From contig KN832892.1 in NCBI GenBank assembly GCA_000827325.1, positions 1-64,000 of the forward strand: DNA of 64,000 bases, given 5' to 3'. Shown piece by piece: positions 1 through 11,464 of the stretch. Origin of the DNA: Oidiodendron maius Zn (Eukaryota; Ascomycota; Leotiomycetes; Myxotrichaceae). Under the pieces are notes generated by a model. It saw only the letters and a program-made list of their open reading frames with translations, did no database searches and had not been told where the DNA came from. Position 1 is the first letter of the stretch; the number at the start of each line of letters is the position of its first letter. The translations under genes and the position numbers were made by a program.

Positions 1-318
1 GCCTCCTTAACCGTTTTTGCCAGTGTCTCGATGGTGGTTCGCAGGTTGTTCAACTCTGTCGCGGTGCTGGCTCCTAGCGTGTTTTGACGCGTCGCGAGGA
101 CCTCCCTCAGCATTACAATAAAGCCCTCCTCTTTACCTGGTATCACATAGTCTTTGAATGGTCGCAAGAGATCCTCGTGATTACCCTCCAGCCCCCCCTT
201 CTCCCTCATCGCCGCTGCTTCGCTGGGTCTGCGCATGCATACTTGCGCCTGCCAGTGGGTGGTGCACGCTTTGCTCAAGACCAGCGTATCCGTCGTCGAC
301 CACCATTGGAGCCGCCAT
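1..318 (-). mobile_element. Retroelement gag/ORF1-like N-terminal fragment (fossil)
   Basis: Read on the minus strand from an ATG at 318, this stretch has protein-like composition: an acidic Gly/Glu-rich segment followed by a helical segment ending TIETLAKTVKE at the window edge. Helical segments of this kind occur at the start of fungal retroelement gag or ORF1 proteins. The fragment runs off the left edge and is broken. The family (LTR or LINE) cannot be settled from this piece, and the AT-rich DNA beside it (360-1000) fits an old repeat. Confidence 0.35.
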
Positions 319-2670
319 AACGCCGGAGGGACGCAGGTGACTCGAAGGGTAGTAGAACCAGGGTCGCTAGTTCCAGATTTCGTAGTTATTTAATTTTATA
401 TTGAGGTTTAAGGTTGAATGTAGGGTATAAATTAAAATCGCGAAAAATTCATAGGACTCTATAACTCTAAAGAATATAATTAATATATTATAATAATCTT
501 CCTATATTAAAACCTAAATTAATTAGTATTAGAGAAGCTCTCTAATATAAATTCTTGATATAGTTAACTAGTTTACTAAAGGTTTAATAGCAATTATATA
601 TAAGGTAGCTCTATTATAATCATAGATTACTAAACTAGAAGAGGTAAATAAAAGGCTTAGTAAGTACTATAAAGCTAAAAAAACTAGGCTATAAAAAGGA
701 GGATTACTCTCTATATAGAAGGCAGAGGATCTAGTAGCTTAAACTAATATAGATAGTCGATAAAGTAATAAAATAGACAGTAGTAGTAGTTAGGATCAAG
801 GGGTATAATTATATATTCAGTACTATAGTACCTGTAGTAAGACTAGGTATAATATATATACCTATTAAATAATAGTAGAGACCTCTAAAAAAGAAGACTT
901 ATATAGTAGTAATTAATTTTAAGGTATTATAGTTGAATAATAATTAATTCTATAATAGATCTTAGGAAAAGTAGTCGACTTGCTTGTTTGGTCGACTTGC
1001 TATATATATATATTATATCAATTGGTAGGATAAATCCGAGCTTTATTTCTACTATAATAAGGAGGAGTATATTAAGCGGCCCCCTTGTCCTCCTAAGCCT
1101 TATATAAGGAAGTATATTAAAAGGCTATAACTACAAAGCATAAGCAATGAGAGCAATATAGGGGAAGCAGGGCGAGAGCAAGGACCTAGGTGTTCAGATT
1201 GACTAGAGTTATTCTGTTTCCTACAGCAGTTACTGTACCTCTTTATATATACTCTATAGCATCTATTATATGATCAGTTCTCTCATATAATATTGGGAAC
1301 ACTATAGGTGTAGCTTTACCCATCAGGTAAAGCAATGCATTAATAAGGGTTCAAATGAAGGGTTGTATTGAGTCTAAGTAAGTCAAGAAGTCTAGAGTTC
1401 GAAGGTCTGATATCGACCAAAGTGCGTCAGCTGATCCAGGCGAATGGGATCACTTTGATCCAGCTGAACTGGCTAATATCTCGACAATAGGCATACTATT
1501 GCTTCAGAAGACAATATATCAGAAGATGATATATCTCCTGAAGAATGTGACACAGCGTCTTTAGTCACGTGCTGTATCCAACATTGGCTGTACCGAAATA
1601 TTCTCAACAGATCTGTCAAGATGAATGGAGGAAGATTACAATGGAAGAGGTCCGTGTATATATTAAAGAGATGCCTGATCGATATAAAAGACTAATAAAA
1701 ACAGGTGGTGCAGCCATAAAAAGTAATCTATAGTAATGTATAATAGTAAATATACCATTAGAGGGGACCACTTTGGATATTCGCTTATTTTTCAGTGTTG
1801 CATGAATTCGTGCACCCCCTGGTGAAAGGCAACAAAGGCCTAACGTAGCCCTTGGATTAAAGATCTTAGATAATGGACAAGGTTCGAGATCCCAGCACAG
1901 CTAAAATCAATAGCCACAGGTCTTGACACTGGCTGAGACTTCGCTAAAGGCAAATCTGAAGACACTTTTCATTAAGCCCGGTCTGTGCAGGAGCACCACC
2001 TCCCCCATCCCCGCTAAGGCACAAAGAACTAATGAATGCGACCAACCGTCCCCGTGTACACACGAGAAAGCTGGAACTTCGTTGATTTGAAACTCCGAGT
2101 GCATATTAGTGAGTACATGGCCAGTCAGCTTCCGGTTCGTAATTGTCCGGGTTCAGTATCTCGTGATGTTCGTCTCTAAAGCACATTTTGTTCCACAGTA
2201 GCCGCATTGCTTCCCAAGAATAACCCACACCTCCAGTCCCTTGGCAGCGCAGCCCGCACACCTTATCCCCACCATCTACTGAAGAGTCAGTGTACACAGA
2301 TATTGTATTTTAAGGACTCGGGCAACCTCCTACTGGGAAGAGAGTCACAACAGGCAGGTGCACGTCTGCCACTACAGGCTGGTAACAGACACCAACCTCT
2401 CGAATGTGTTCAAGTTCTGCACCTCTAGAGAGTGAACAAGATGACTTGGCATCGTGGTTGCAGTATAAACTTTGGTTGGAACGGACAACCTGCTTTATGA
2501 GACACGATTCTAAATCCCATAGATAGGAATACTTTGGAACGAATCAAGATTTATCATTAGAGGACTAACTTGGTCGGCCTTATATGTATTCGTAGAGAGG
2601 AACTACATGAAGTAGAGCATCTCTAAATTGAGGAATAATCAGCTGCAATTCCCAAGGATACTATACAGTG
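319..2670. other. AT-rich, gene-poor repeat debris
   Basis: The stretch 370-1000 is very AT-rich with runs of TATA and TAATA and no usable reading frame, as expected of RIP-mutated repeat DNA. An 11-bp word, gtcgacttgct, occurs twice around 980-1000. Between 1190 and 1750 the sequence has LTR-like TATA stretches but I found no second copy in the window to define ends. From 1900 to 2440 the base composition becomes balanced again and short open frames appear on both strands, none of which I recognise. I see no supported gene here. Confidence 0.5.
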
Positions 2671-2673
2671 GCT

Positions 2674-5242
2674 GGCTTGTCATTTTGTGTCCTACACCAC
2701 CGTACTGAGAAACAGCAGGGAGCGATCAGCTATGTCGGAACGTGGACGACGCTGGAGCTTTTTAACCAGCGGACTGCTGGGAGAGGCCTCTATAATTGGT
2801 TCGTCGGCCTATGAATCCAAAACCCACCACTTTGAAATTGCTAAGTCTATCGTCCAGGTCTCTGCTCTTTGGCTCGGCAATTTCTATGGGAGGCATTGCA
2901 ATATGGTGCACGCACTACATTGGCAACCGAGCCATTGTCCTCGCGAGAGGGCAAGAAGAGCTGCAGATCGCATACGGCTCTGGGTTTACGGTGCTGTCAT
3001 TCTTTATCCCCATTATAGTCCTCTTGGCTGCTTTCACAGCTGTGGGATCTGGCGACCGGGTGAGCTTTTTTCGCGTCTCAGTCGGCGGAACGCTGGCCGG
3101 CTCTGCCATATGTGGGATGCATTATCTTGGCCAGGCGGGAATTTGGAATTACGCACCCGTGTAAGATATTAGAAACATTATTGGGTCTGCGGTTGTCGCT
3201 GTGGTTGCCAGTGTTGTCGCACTCTTGGTATTCTTTGTCCTCCGCGCGACATGGACGAACTCGTGGTGGAAGCGGGCACTGTGTGCCATTATCCTCGCCG
3301 GTGCGGTATCCGGCATGCATTGGTTGGCATCGGTGGGCACCGAATATCGTCTGAAGCGGGCACTTTCATCTGCTCCTTCTAGTAATATCTCGAGAAACGC
3401 GACCGTTATTGTGGTCATTGTCCTGGTAGGCGATCGCACTCTTACATGTTTTTCCATGGATGTCCAAGCTGACACAAATTAGACGATTGGAGCTTGCCTG
3501 GTCCTTCTCGTGTTCACGATGTTGGCTCAGAGAAGAAAATTCTTGTCTGCAAACCGAGGCCAGCATGTAGTGCTGGCTAGCGCTGTTTTTGACAAGAACG
3601 GCAGGATCATGGTTACTCCTGAAGGTCTACTTCCGAACAGGAAAGTTACTTCCGCGTATGTTGCAAGGGTACATACTGCCAAGCAACATATCTTGCGTCT
3701 CAAATACTGAAATCAAACAGTCACTAGATGGTATATTTGGAACTTCGCACTCTGTATTTCACTAGGTATTCAGAGCAACCCGAAACTGGAGCAGCGTGTC
3801 AAGCCTAATTCCAGCGATGCGCACCCATCTCGGCCAGAAATCAATAATGCAGTGGTCCAGACTAGAAATCCTGTCGGATATTCACACAAAAGTTGCTGGA
3901 GGAAATTCTGAAGATATCTACTCTCTAGTCTTCCGCGAGCTGTTTTGCGTTGCCGCTGCGGACATTTCAGAAGCCTTGGGCAAACCGTTGGAAAAAGTCG
4001 GCATCCTCTTTGACCAGATCTTGAATACTGGTCAACCAACTTCCGCCCATAAACGTCCAATGCATCTTGAAGGCGGAACGGGCGTTGTGCGTGCAGATGG
4101 ACGAGGTTTGCTCCTGTTCGTCGTTCGCGTTGTGGACAAGAAGATTGCGGAGCAGCTATCCGCTGGGGATATCGATTCACCGAAACGCAGAATGTTGCCC
4201 AAACTATCGCCGGACGCATGCAGATCAACAGTAAACACTTTAAGGCGCGCTTGAATAATATGTATGAATATACAACCGAATCGAAGCTTCCGAGTCCCGG
4301 CATCCACCTGGCTTGTTTTGCCATCCGTGCCACTGTTGGTGGCGGGTTCGATGTTCTCGTTTCCAAAGAGGCCAGAAGCCAGCTACCCACCGTGAAACTT
4401 CCTTTTGATAGTCTCAATAAGCGGAAGATAGACTACCTGTCTAAGATGGATGGCCTCACCGTTTCCGCGTGTTCAAAATTCCTGGCCATGAAATCTGCCA
4501 ATCACACGGCCTCAAAAGAGGAACAGAACTTTGCAGCGCAGTTCCTGGAAGGGCTCAATACACTCGGAGACGAAATGAGCCATCCGCTTTTCTCTGATGC
4601 TCTGCTCATCGCTCGTCCGGTTTCCATGCCATGTCGACGCGCCGATCTAGCGACGAACCGCGCCAAGCGACGATGACAGCATTCCGTCTCATGCTGCCAA
4701 TCCAATCTCGGGCAGTTGGCGAGCACTTCGAGTTTAGTCCTTTGGGTTTCTTTAGGCTACAACAGTACGAGTACAGAAATGGTTCTCACGAGGCACTCTT
4801 CTCTAGAGCGATATATAGGGAGTTTTGGCCACTTTTGATGAAAGACAATGCGAGCATACACACAGCACAGAGGAGCATGAAGAGTCCAACGTTCCTAGGA
4901 AGGGCGGTAGATGGGCTAAAATCCAAACGCCTGAGAGAGGGGCACATGTCGTTCGATGTCCCCATTCCGACCACAAGAAATAACTCGGATTCGAGCTCTG
5001 AAAGGAAGCTCGTTGACGCGCAAGGGTTCGGGGGGATCATGGTCAGCCAAGAAGTCAGTGTCGACATTACTGATTCCGGATATGGAGAAGCTGGGGCAGA
5101 GAGCAATGAAGACCTGAATGGGGTAGAAATACTGGAGTTAAGCTACACGGAAATTGAGAGCCGAGATCTGAATGTGTCCTTGACCAAGACGCATGAGGTA
5201 AGTAAACGCGTTATAGCATTCCGTCGCTTTGTCTTGATGTGA
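2674..5242 (+). pseudogene. MHYT-domain membrane sensor protein, decayed
   Basis: The product resembles fungal MHYT-domain integral membrane proteins, a family proposed to sense gases through metal-binding Met/His residues. Visible signatures are WCTHYIGNRA near 2900, GMHYLGQAG near 3115 and SGMHWLASVGTEYRLK near 3310, the MHYT repeats. After the membrane part comes the long conserved cytoplasmic region (VLASAVFD, RELFCVAAAD, SRAVGEHFEFSPLGFF). Introns that restore the frame are 2799-2857 and 3426-3482. Decay is clear: an in-frame TAA at about 3162-3164 interrupts the second membrane block, and the frame shifts near 4170 (before RFTETQNVAQ) and near 4665 (before MTAFRLMLPIQSR). No convincing start codon lies before 2674, and the C-terminus probably continued past GAG/GTAAGT near 5195. 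The damage could in principle be assembly error, but three separate lesions favour a pseudogene. Confidence 0.75.
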
Positions 5243-6058
5243 CGATGCACAATGGCGGCTAAGCATTAGTAGTTCTGTATAGTAAAATCACCGCTGATTG
5301 TAGGAAACTTCCATACTGAAACATGCCAACAATAAGTTCCTATTTAACTACAATCGGACTTTAATGGTCCAAGGGTTACCCTAGCCTAGGAGACTGCCTC
5401 TCCTCCCATGAGCTTTTGCTCAGCATCTACCAAAGCACTCACCATAAACATTAGCCCATGCTCCCCCTTGAGACATGAGGCCTTACCTCAGGCACCGTCG
5501 AGTAGTCTAGGCTGCTGACAAGGGGCGTTTCCTAGCCGGCATTTTCTATGAGCGCACTTTATATCCGCGCTATTATATCCACCATTTACATCCGCACTTT
5601 ACACCCACGCCCCTAATATCCGGTTTTTATTCTGCCGAGGGTCTCCCTCTCATACAAGTAAAATGACCAGGGACAGTCAAAAACGGCAAAGTCTGAGTAT
5701 TATTTCTCGGGCCAGATTAAACTCTTATAACTGTCTCCACATTTGTTGGAGTTGTTCTGAGACCCCTATATCCACGAATACCACGCTTATCTTATTAAAC
5801 CTAATATAGACATTTGTCTTGCAATGGCTAGCGGCCATTGAGTAAGTAGTCCTATCCCATTTAGATACACCGCACTAAATTCAAATGGATCTGTGAAAAA
5901 ATCGTTCTTGCTCTTTATTGACGCCTGACTGTATGAGAATCTGGTACGAGACGGTGTATTTATTTGTCTTCTGCCTTTAACTCTTTAAGCCGGTCGGCTC
6001 AGCGAGAAGCAGTCAAACGTATGGCATGACAAGTAAACGAGCTTTGAGGGATTTCTAT
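5243..6058. other. Intergenic with a Fot-like terminal repeat relic
   Basis: No gene seen. Positions 5545-5625 carry a degenerate series of the word tttaYatccgc. Read on the minus strand it begins ccggatattagggg, which matches the start of the Fot-like element at 18215 (ccggatattaggg). It is probably one end of a small non-autonomous relative. The rest is ordinary intergenic DNA between the MHYT relic and the 3' end of the decarboxylase gene. Confidence 0.4.
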
Positions 6059-7560
6059 TTAATAATCCTTCCCAACATCTTCTGCTACTATTTTCTTCGC
6101 TGTCTCGTTCAACTTATGGATTACAGCCGTCATATCGTCAAGTTGTAGCTTCGGACTGATGGCACAGATACGGAGCGCTACATGCCCGCGGATCTTTGTT
6201 GTGAGGATTCCGCAGGAATTTGACGAGACGAGACGTTTTGAGACTCTTTGATTGATACTGTCAAGGTCACTCTCTTCAGTCTCATCCGGCACGAAACGGA
6301 ATGTGACAATTGCCATCTTTGCCGGCGATAGTATCTGCCAGTGGGGGAGTTTTCTTAGCTCCTCCTCTGCGCGGCCCGCAAGCAGGAACCCGTGATCAAT
6401 CATTTCACCAACAGCGCTCTCCCCCAGGGTCCTCAAAGTAAACCATAACTTCATGGCGCGAGCCGGTCGAGTCAGCTCGATTCCATAGTTCCAGAAGTTC
6501 GGCGCGTCTTCTCCCTCTACGGCGTCGCGAATGTATTCCGCATCGTTGGCAAAAGTCTCCAGAAGCAGTTTCTTCTCCTTGACTAGGAAAAGACCGCAGC
6601 CGTAGGTTTGGAATAGCCACTTGTGCGCATCCCATGATATGCTATCGGCACGCCCAAGACCGCTTACAGCTTCGCGATGAGAGGTTGACAAAACCGCAGA
6701 GGCGCCATATGCACCATCAACATGCATCCATAGATGATGTTCGGCACACAGATCAGCAATGGGATGTAGAGGATCAATGCTCCCTGTGTTTGTGGTCCCG
6801 CAGCTTGCAACGACAATAAATGGTGTTAGGCCAAGGCTCGTATCCTCGCAGACCATATCCGCTAGCTTTTGAACGTCCATTTGGAACAACTGGTCTGTCG
6901 GGACCTTGCGCAGCTGATGATTCGCCAGGCCTAAGACTCTCAGACCCTTCATGACCGATGAATGGGTCTGGTCCGAAACGTATGCAACGGCCGTCGCCCG
7001 CTGTTCGAAGTTTAGTATCTGATCTCTTGCAAGCATCATTGCAGTGAGATTGGCCATAGACCCTCCAGACACAAATGCGCCACCGGCTGATGATGGCATG
7101 CCCGCCTTCGAGGCCAGCCAGACAATCAGCGATCGTTCGATGATGCTAGGCCCTGAACTTTGAAACCAACTCCCAGCATGGGTGTTGTACGCCGAGTTAA
7201 GAACCTCTCCGACCCATGAGATCGGTGACACAGGTGAGGGAATAAAACCGAAAAATCGCGGGTGGTCCATCCGAAGTCGGTAGTCATAGATATGTTTGGC
7301 TTCTTCAATCACGCTCTCCAGAGATCGGGGGGCGCCAGGAACGGCGTATTGGTCGAAGAGGCTGGTTTCCTCCGAGGATGCAATATTAACAATAGCATCG
7401 CTGGCGATGTCTTGGTTGAGTTGCAAGTGTTCCTGGACAATTGCCTGGATTGCCTGGGAGATCCCGGCATCCGGGTGCTCTTTGCTTCCTGGGGCGAAAT
7501 GTTGGCTCGGCTCTCAATGGATTTGCAATGGCACATACCTTGACTATTATGTTCCGCCAT
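6059..7560 (-). CDS. Group II PLP-dependent amino acid decarboxylase
   Basis: This cytosolic enzyme of the aromatic-L-amino-acid/glutamate decarboxylase family uses pyridoxal phosphate to turn an amino acid into its amine and CO2; the exact substrate cannot be read from sequence. The start is the ATG at 7560-7558: exon 1 is 22 nt (7560-7539), intron GTATGT...CCCCAG spans 7538-7489, and exon 2 is 7488-6059, giving 483 residues, the usual family length. Hallmarks are PRFFGFIPSPVSP near the N-terminus, HVDGAYGAS with the cofactor-ring Asp, and SWDAHKWLFQTYGCG with the Schiff-base lysine, all intact. The gene is transcribed divergently from the P450 at 8419 across an 860-bp region, suggesting co-regulation. 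It looks functional. Confidence 0.93.
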
Positions 7561-8418
7561 CCTGAGTGGAATTCAATCAACACGTTTAAGCCCTTTTTCA
7601 ACCTTCTGGCACCGGAGGGGGCGAGGGGATGACATGAATCCTCTCGCAGGCACACAAGAAGTAAATCATCGGCCTGCTTATCGTCGGGCGGCTTACCATG
7701 GCCTTTAAGCCTATACATGATGCAATTATTAAGTTACTATTATTATTACAACAAGTCTACATTGAGTGAGCAAGTGCGGGCGGTGTAGAGCGTGCGGGCA
7801 GTATAGAGCGTGCGGGCGGTGTAGGGCGTGCGGGCAGTGTAGAGCGTGCAGGCGGGTGCGGGGAACATGTGAAGTAGTATTTCTGTATGTGGCAGTCGAC
7901 AATATCTGTTGGCATGAAGATCTACGCTATTAGAGAGCTTTCCTATTGGCTCAGTGATCTCTGCGAGCGACGGTGCTCCCAGAAGAGTCACTTGATGCAG
8001 CCAGGACTCGCGCGGATCTGATGTGACACTGGAGTTTGCCGCTGACTTGACTTCGACCTCTATATGTAGCTGGCTTCATGTCAGTACGTTTCAGGGTAAG
8101 TATGAGTTCAGTCTTCTCCATTTCGCGCATTAACAATAATCAGCCCCCAATTTCTGCAAATTCGACATTCTAGATTGCTGGAGTCTTTTAATGCGGGGCT
8201 GAATGCGCAAAGGTATGCGCTAGATGGTAAGTATCTTCAATAATCTGAACTGCAAAGTCTCCAATTCGGGCGGGTCCTGGACAGATCGTTTCAAAACTGC
8301 CAGATGAATTGAAGACGATGTTTACCGTGGATTTTGCATGGAGATGGAAATATATACAGCACTCAAGAGGTAAATTTGCTGTGCAACCTATTGTTTTCTC
8401 CCTCAGACCATATTCAAC
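7561..8418. promoter_or_regulatory. Divergent promoter region, decarboxylase/P450
   Basis: This 858-bp region separates two divergently transcribed genes and must hold both promoters. It contains an 18-bp minisatellite (7774-7861) and a TATA-like aaatatatac at 8347-8356, about 65 bp before the P450 ATG. I found no clear CGG-triplet palindrome for the Zn2Cys6 regulator of the cluster. Confidence 0.6.
7774..7861. repeat. 18-bp minisatellite, four copies plus a partial
   Basis: Four head-to-tail copies of gtgcgggcggtgtagagc run from 7774 to 7845 with one or two substitutions per copy, followed by a degenerate partial copy. The repeat is G-rich on the plus strand and lies within the decarboxylase/P450 divergent promoter. 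Confidence 0.85.
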
Positions 8419-10072
8419 ATGTCTTTCACAGTTACCTTGCTTGCCGTTGTGGCATTCGTGTATCTTGCAATCAAGCAGATGAGTGGAACAGATCTTCCAA
8501 AGATCAAGGGCGTGCCCGAAATTCCTGGAGTGCCCATCTTCGGCAGTCTTATTCAGTTGGGGAAAAGTCATGCTCGAAGCTGCCGGAAATTGGCTGCAAA
8601 ATATGGCCCTATTTTTCAAATCAGGCTGGGAAACAGGGTTAGTCCTCGCGGATACATGCCCTCAAACCATGCAGTTGCTAACGCGGATGACAGCGCTTTA
8701 TCTACGTCAACGGATTTGAGGCTGTCAAAGATCTCTGGGTTGGCCAAAGCCATGCTCTTATTTCTCGTCCCACGACCTGGACGTGGAGCTCGGTGGTCTC
8801 GACAACGCAGGGCACTACATTGGCAACCTCGCCCTGGTCTGAGAGCATAAAGCGTGTCCGAAAAGCTGCTGCCACGGCCCTTAACAAGAAATCCATTGAC
8901 ACCTACCTCCCGTCCGTTGATCTGGAAGCCACCATTGCCATCAAGGAACTGCTTGAGGGCGCCAAGTCCGGTGATATTGACCCCATTAACTACTTCCAAA
9001 GACTGTCCCTCAACATGAGTCTCCGAGTCAACTATGGCTTCCGTTTGAAGGGTGATATACAGGACCAGAAAATCCGCGAAGTCATCGATGTGGAGAGAGA
9101 GATGGGCGTGCTTCGTGGCATTGCCAACAACTGGCAAGACTATATTCCCATCATGCGCCTCTGGCCTGGATACCGCTCTCATGCAAAAAGCCTTCGTGAA
9201 AGACGGGACGCGTATCTCATGGAATTTCACGACGAATTGCTTCGCCGCATCGACGCCGGAACAGATATGCCTTGCATCACCGGCACTGTGATCAAGTCTC
9301 CAGAGGCAAAATTGAGCCCAGGTATGTAGTGTGCGAAATTCGGCTGGACTGTATGCTGACACAGCTTCTAGCCGAGCTCAAGACCATTAGCATGACTATG
9401 GTCGCCGCCGGTCTCGATACAATCCCATCCAACATCAACATGACAATCGCATACCTCTCATCTCCTCATGGCCAAGAGATCCAGAAGAGAGCCTATGACG
9501 AGTTGATCAAGACTTACCCGAACGGCGATGCCTGGCACGCATGCACCCAGAATGAGACCTGCGAGTATGTGGCCGCTCTGGTCAAGGAATCACTCCGATA
9601 CTTCAGCACGTTCAATATGTGCATTTATCGTCAGCTGGTCCACGATATTGAGTACAAAGGTGTCAAGTATCCCGAGGGAACACCATTCGTCATGAACGCA
9701 TACGCCGCGAATCATGATGGTTCACACTTCAAGGAACCGGATGTTTACAACCCGGAGCGTTACATCGGCGTCCCTAGTGCCGGCCTTCAGCAAATGACTT
9801 ACGGAGCAGGATCTCGCATGTGTGCTGGCGCTCAACTTGCCAACCAAGAGCTTTATACCGTCTTCACCCGTATGATCTTGGCTTTTCAGATTCGAGAAGC
9901 CAGCGATGTCACGAAGCGTCCTGAGCTCGACCCGATCGATTGCAACTACCTTCTGACGGGCATGGTGACTCAACCATGGCCATTTGAAGTCAAACTGGTG
10001 CCACGCGATGAGAAGCAGTTGAACAAATGGATCGTCGAGTCAAAAGAGAGGACTGTAGCTTTTGATCTTTGA
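8419..10072 (+). CDS. Cytochrome P450, CYP504-like (phenylacetate hydroxylase family)
   Basis: A microsomal monooxygenase with an N-terminal membrane anchor (MSFTVTLLAVVAFVYLAIKQ). Exons are 8419-8637, 8694-9321 and 9372-10072, giving 515 residues, the normal length for this family; both introns are standard (56 and 50 nt). The oxygen-binding I-helix reads AAGLDT, the ExxR motif is ESLR, and the heme loop is YGAGSRMCAG with the cysteine ligand present. The heme loop and overall pattern resemble the CYP504 family, whose characterised Aspergillus members PhacA and PhacB hydroxylate phenylacetate and 3-hydroxyphenylacetate. With an amidase and an amino acid decarboxylase beside it, an aromatic acid or amide substrate is plausible, but that is inference. 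It looks intact. Confidence 0.92.
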
Positions 10073-10656
10073 GAGACTTTCAAATCTATCGTTATGGAAT
10101 AGATACTTGCTAAAAGAATATAGTAGTCCCGGTAGTCTGCAGTCGTTCGTTCTTGCAGGAAGTTTACTGCATAAACAGGATAATCTAAGAGTAGAGTCGA
10201 AATAAAAGAGTCTTTATTAAGCATGGTGGTATCTAGTAGGCTAACGACATCTTTTTTCTCACTATATATAGTCTATAAGGCGTGCAATATTAGGGCTATA
10301 AAACTCACCATATCGTCGCTGCATCAGAAAAAAATTTCTTTCTGGTTATCCGATCCCTTGACATCTCTCACAAGCAGAAACAATACAGAGCCTTGTTTTC
10401 TGGATATCGGCGTTAACTGTGGTTGTGGCGACCACGTACTCGCATGCCAGCCATGATTCTGATGATTCTAGTCTCGTCGTAAACGCTATCTCTCAAATCG
10501 TTCGCCCATGCATACAACCGCACCTGGCTGGGCAGGCCTACAAAGCTGGGAATGATGTTTTCGGGTCCTCGTAGACACAAAATCTTCCGGAGGTGCTCTT
10601 ACTCTTTTTAGCTAGTGGGATGCACCAAATAGTTTAAGTAATAAGAATATTATTAT
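10073..10656. other. Intergenic, no gene seen
   Basis: P450 3' flank followed by mixed-composition DNA. Short open frames exist but none is supported by splice signals or recognisable motifs. Confidence 0.5.
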
Positions 10657-10916
10657 TGTTGAACGGAGGTTAGGGCAATGCACAGGTCGTAGTCGGATAT
10701 CAAGGCGAAACTCAGTTATATTGACTATTGAGTGATGCAGAGACAACTAAGGTAAGAAGAGATTCAGGAGAACTAGAGCCTTTTATGCTTAATACTATAT
10801 ACTTAATTGAGTCACCAAATAGGCTCCTACCTAGGACCATATAGGTACTGGTAGGCAGCCTAATAGGCAGATATATTGTATATGTAAATGTACCTGAAGC
10901 CCTAATATAGTCAATA
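10657..10916 (+). mobile_element. Solo LTR, copia-type ends (fossil)
   Basis: About 260 bp starting TGTTGA and ending TCAATA, sharing its first 90 bp (with ctcagttatattga and gagtgatgcagagacaact) and its last 25 bp with two other copies in this window (58966-59213, and 34726-34933 on the minus strand). Ends of the TGTTGA...TCAACA type and a length near 250 bp fit Ty1/copia LTRs. No internal region is attached, so it is a solo LTR, and it has diverged considerably. Confidence 0.65.
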
Positions 10917-11464
10917 TATAATAGACTTTATACTTCTATATTAATAAGATACTATTAATAATAGAAGAGAAGTAATCTTCTCTAGATATCCTAATATATA
11001 TAATATTATATAGCTATTATTCATGATTTTGTTAGATTTTAAGACTAGTAGGTTTTATTCAACAACTAGTATATTACTGTCTTATATCCTAAATGTGATA
11101 TTAGTATCTCCTCATGTAAGTAGCTAGCCCTCTTTGAGCTAATCATCTATCACTTTTACAGACTGTCCAAGTGACTGTGACTAGAAGACTTTGTAGAGGA
11201 GTATCTGTCAGTCATTAGAGTTCAGGCGAGTTGGCGTCAAGGTGAACAGCGGTAGGAGACAGGATGCAAATTGATCGGTGGGGGCTGTAGTACTAAATTA
11301 CATGTCGTCACAGGCTTCTTTGCTATATATTATGATGTTACCACAGAGTTTACGACAAGTTTGAAACTATGATATTCGATAAATTCGTGGCTCCGCTGTA
11401 TTAATAAAAGAGTAGAGCAAATCTAAAGATATATTTGAGCATCGGAAGGAAAAATACAGCGCTT
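10917..11464. other. AT-rich intergenic, no gene seen
   Basis: AT-rich sequence following the solo LTR, probably RIP-affected, leading into the 3' end of the amidase gene. No feature supported. Confidence 0.45.

Noticed and set aside
1907-2297. Two minus-strand open frames of about 65 codons with protein-like composition.
   Set aside because: No motif recognised and no way to link them by splicing; not enough support for a gene.
6059-7560. Naming the decarboxylase as tryptophan, tyrosine or glutamate specific.
   Set aside because: The cofactor residues are clear but substrate-pocket residues cannot be assigned without an alignment.
7746-7991. A minus-strand open frame with repeated LYTART peptides.
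   Set aside because: The peptide repeat is only the translation of the 18-bp minisatellite; there is no start context or conserved sequence, and it lies in a promoter region.
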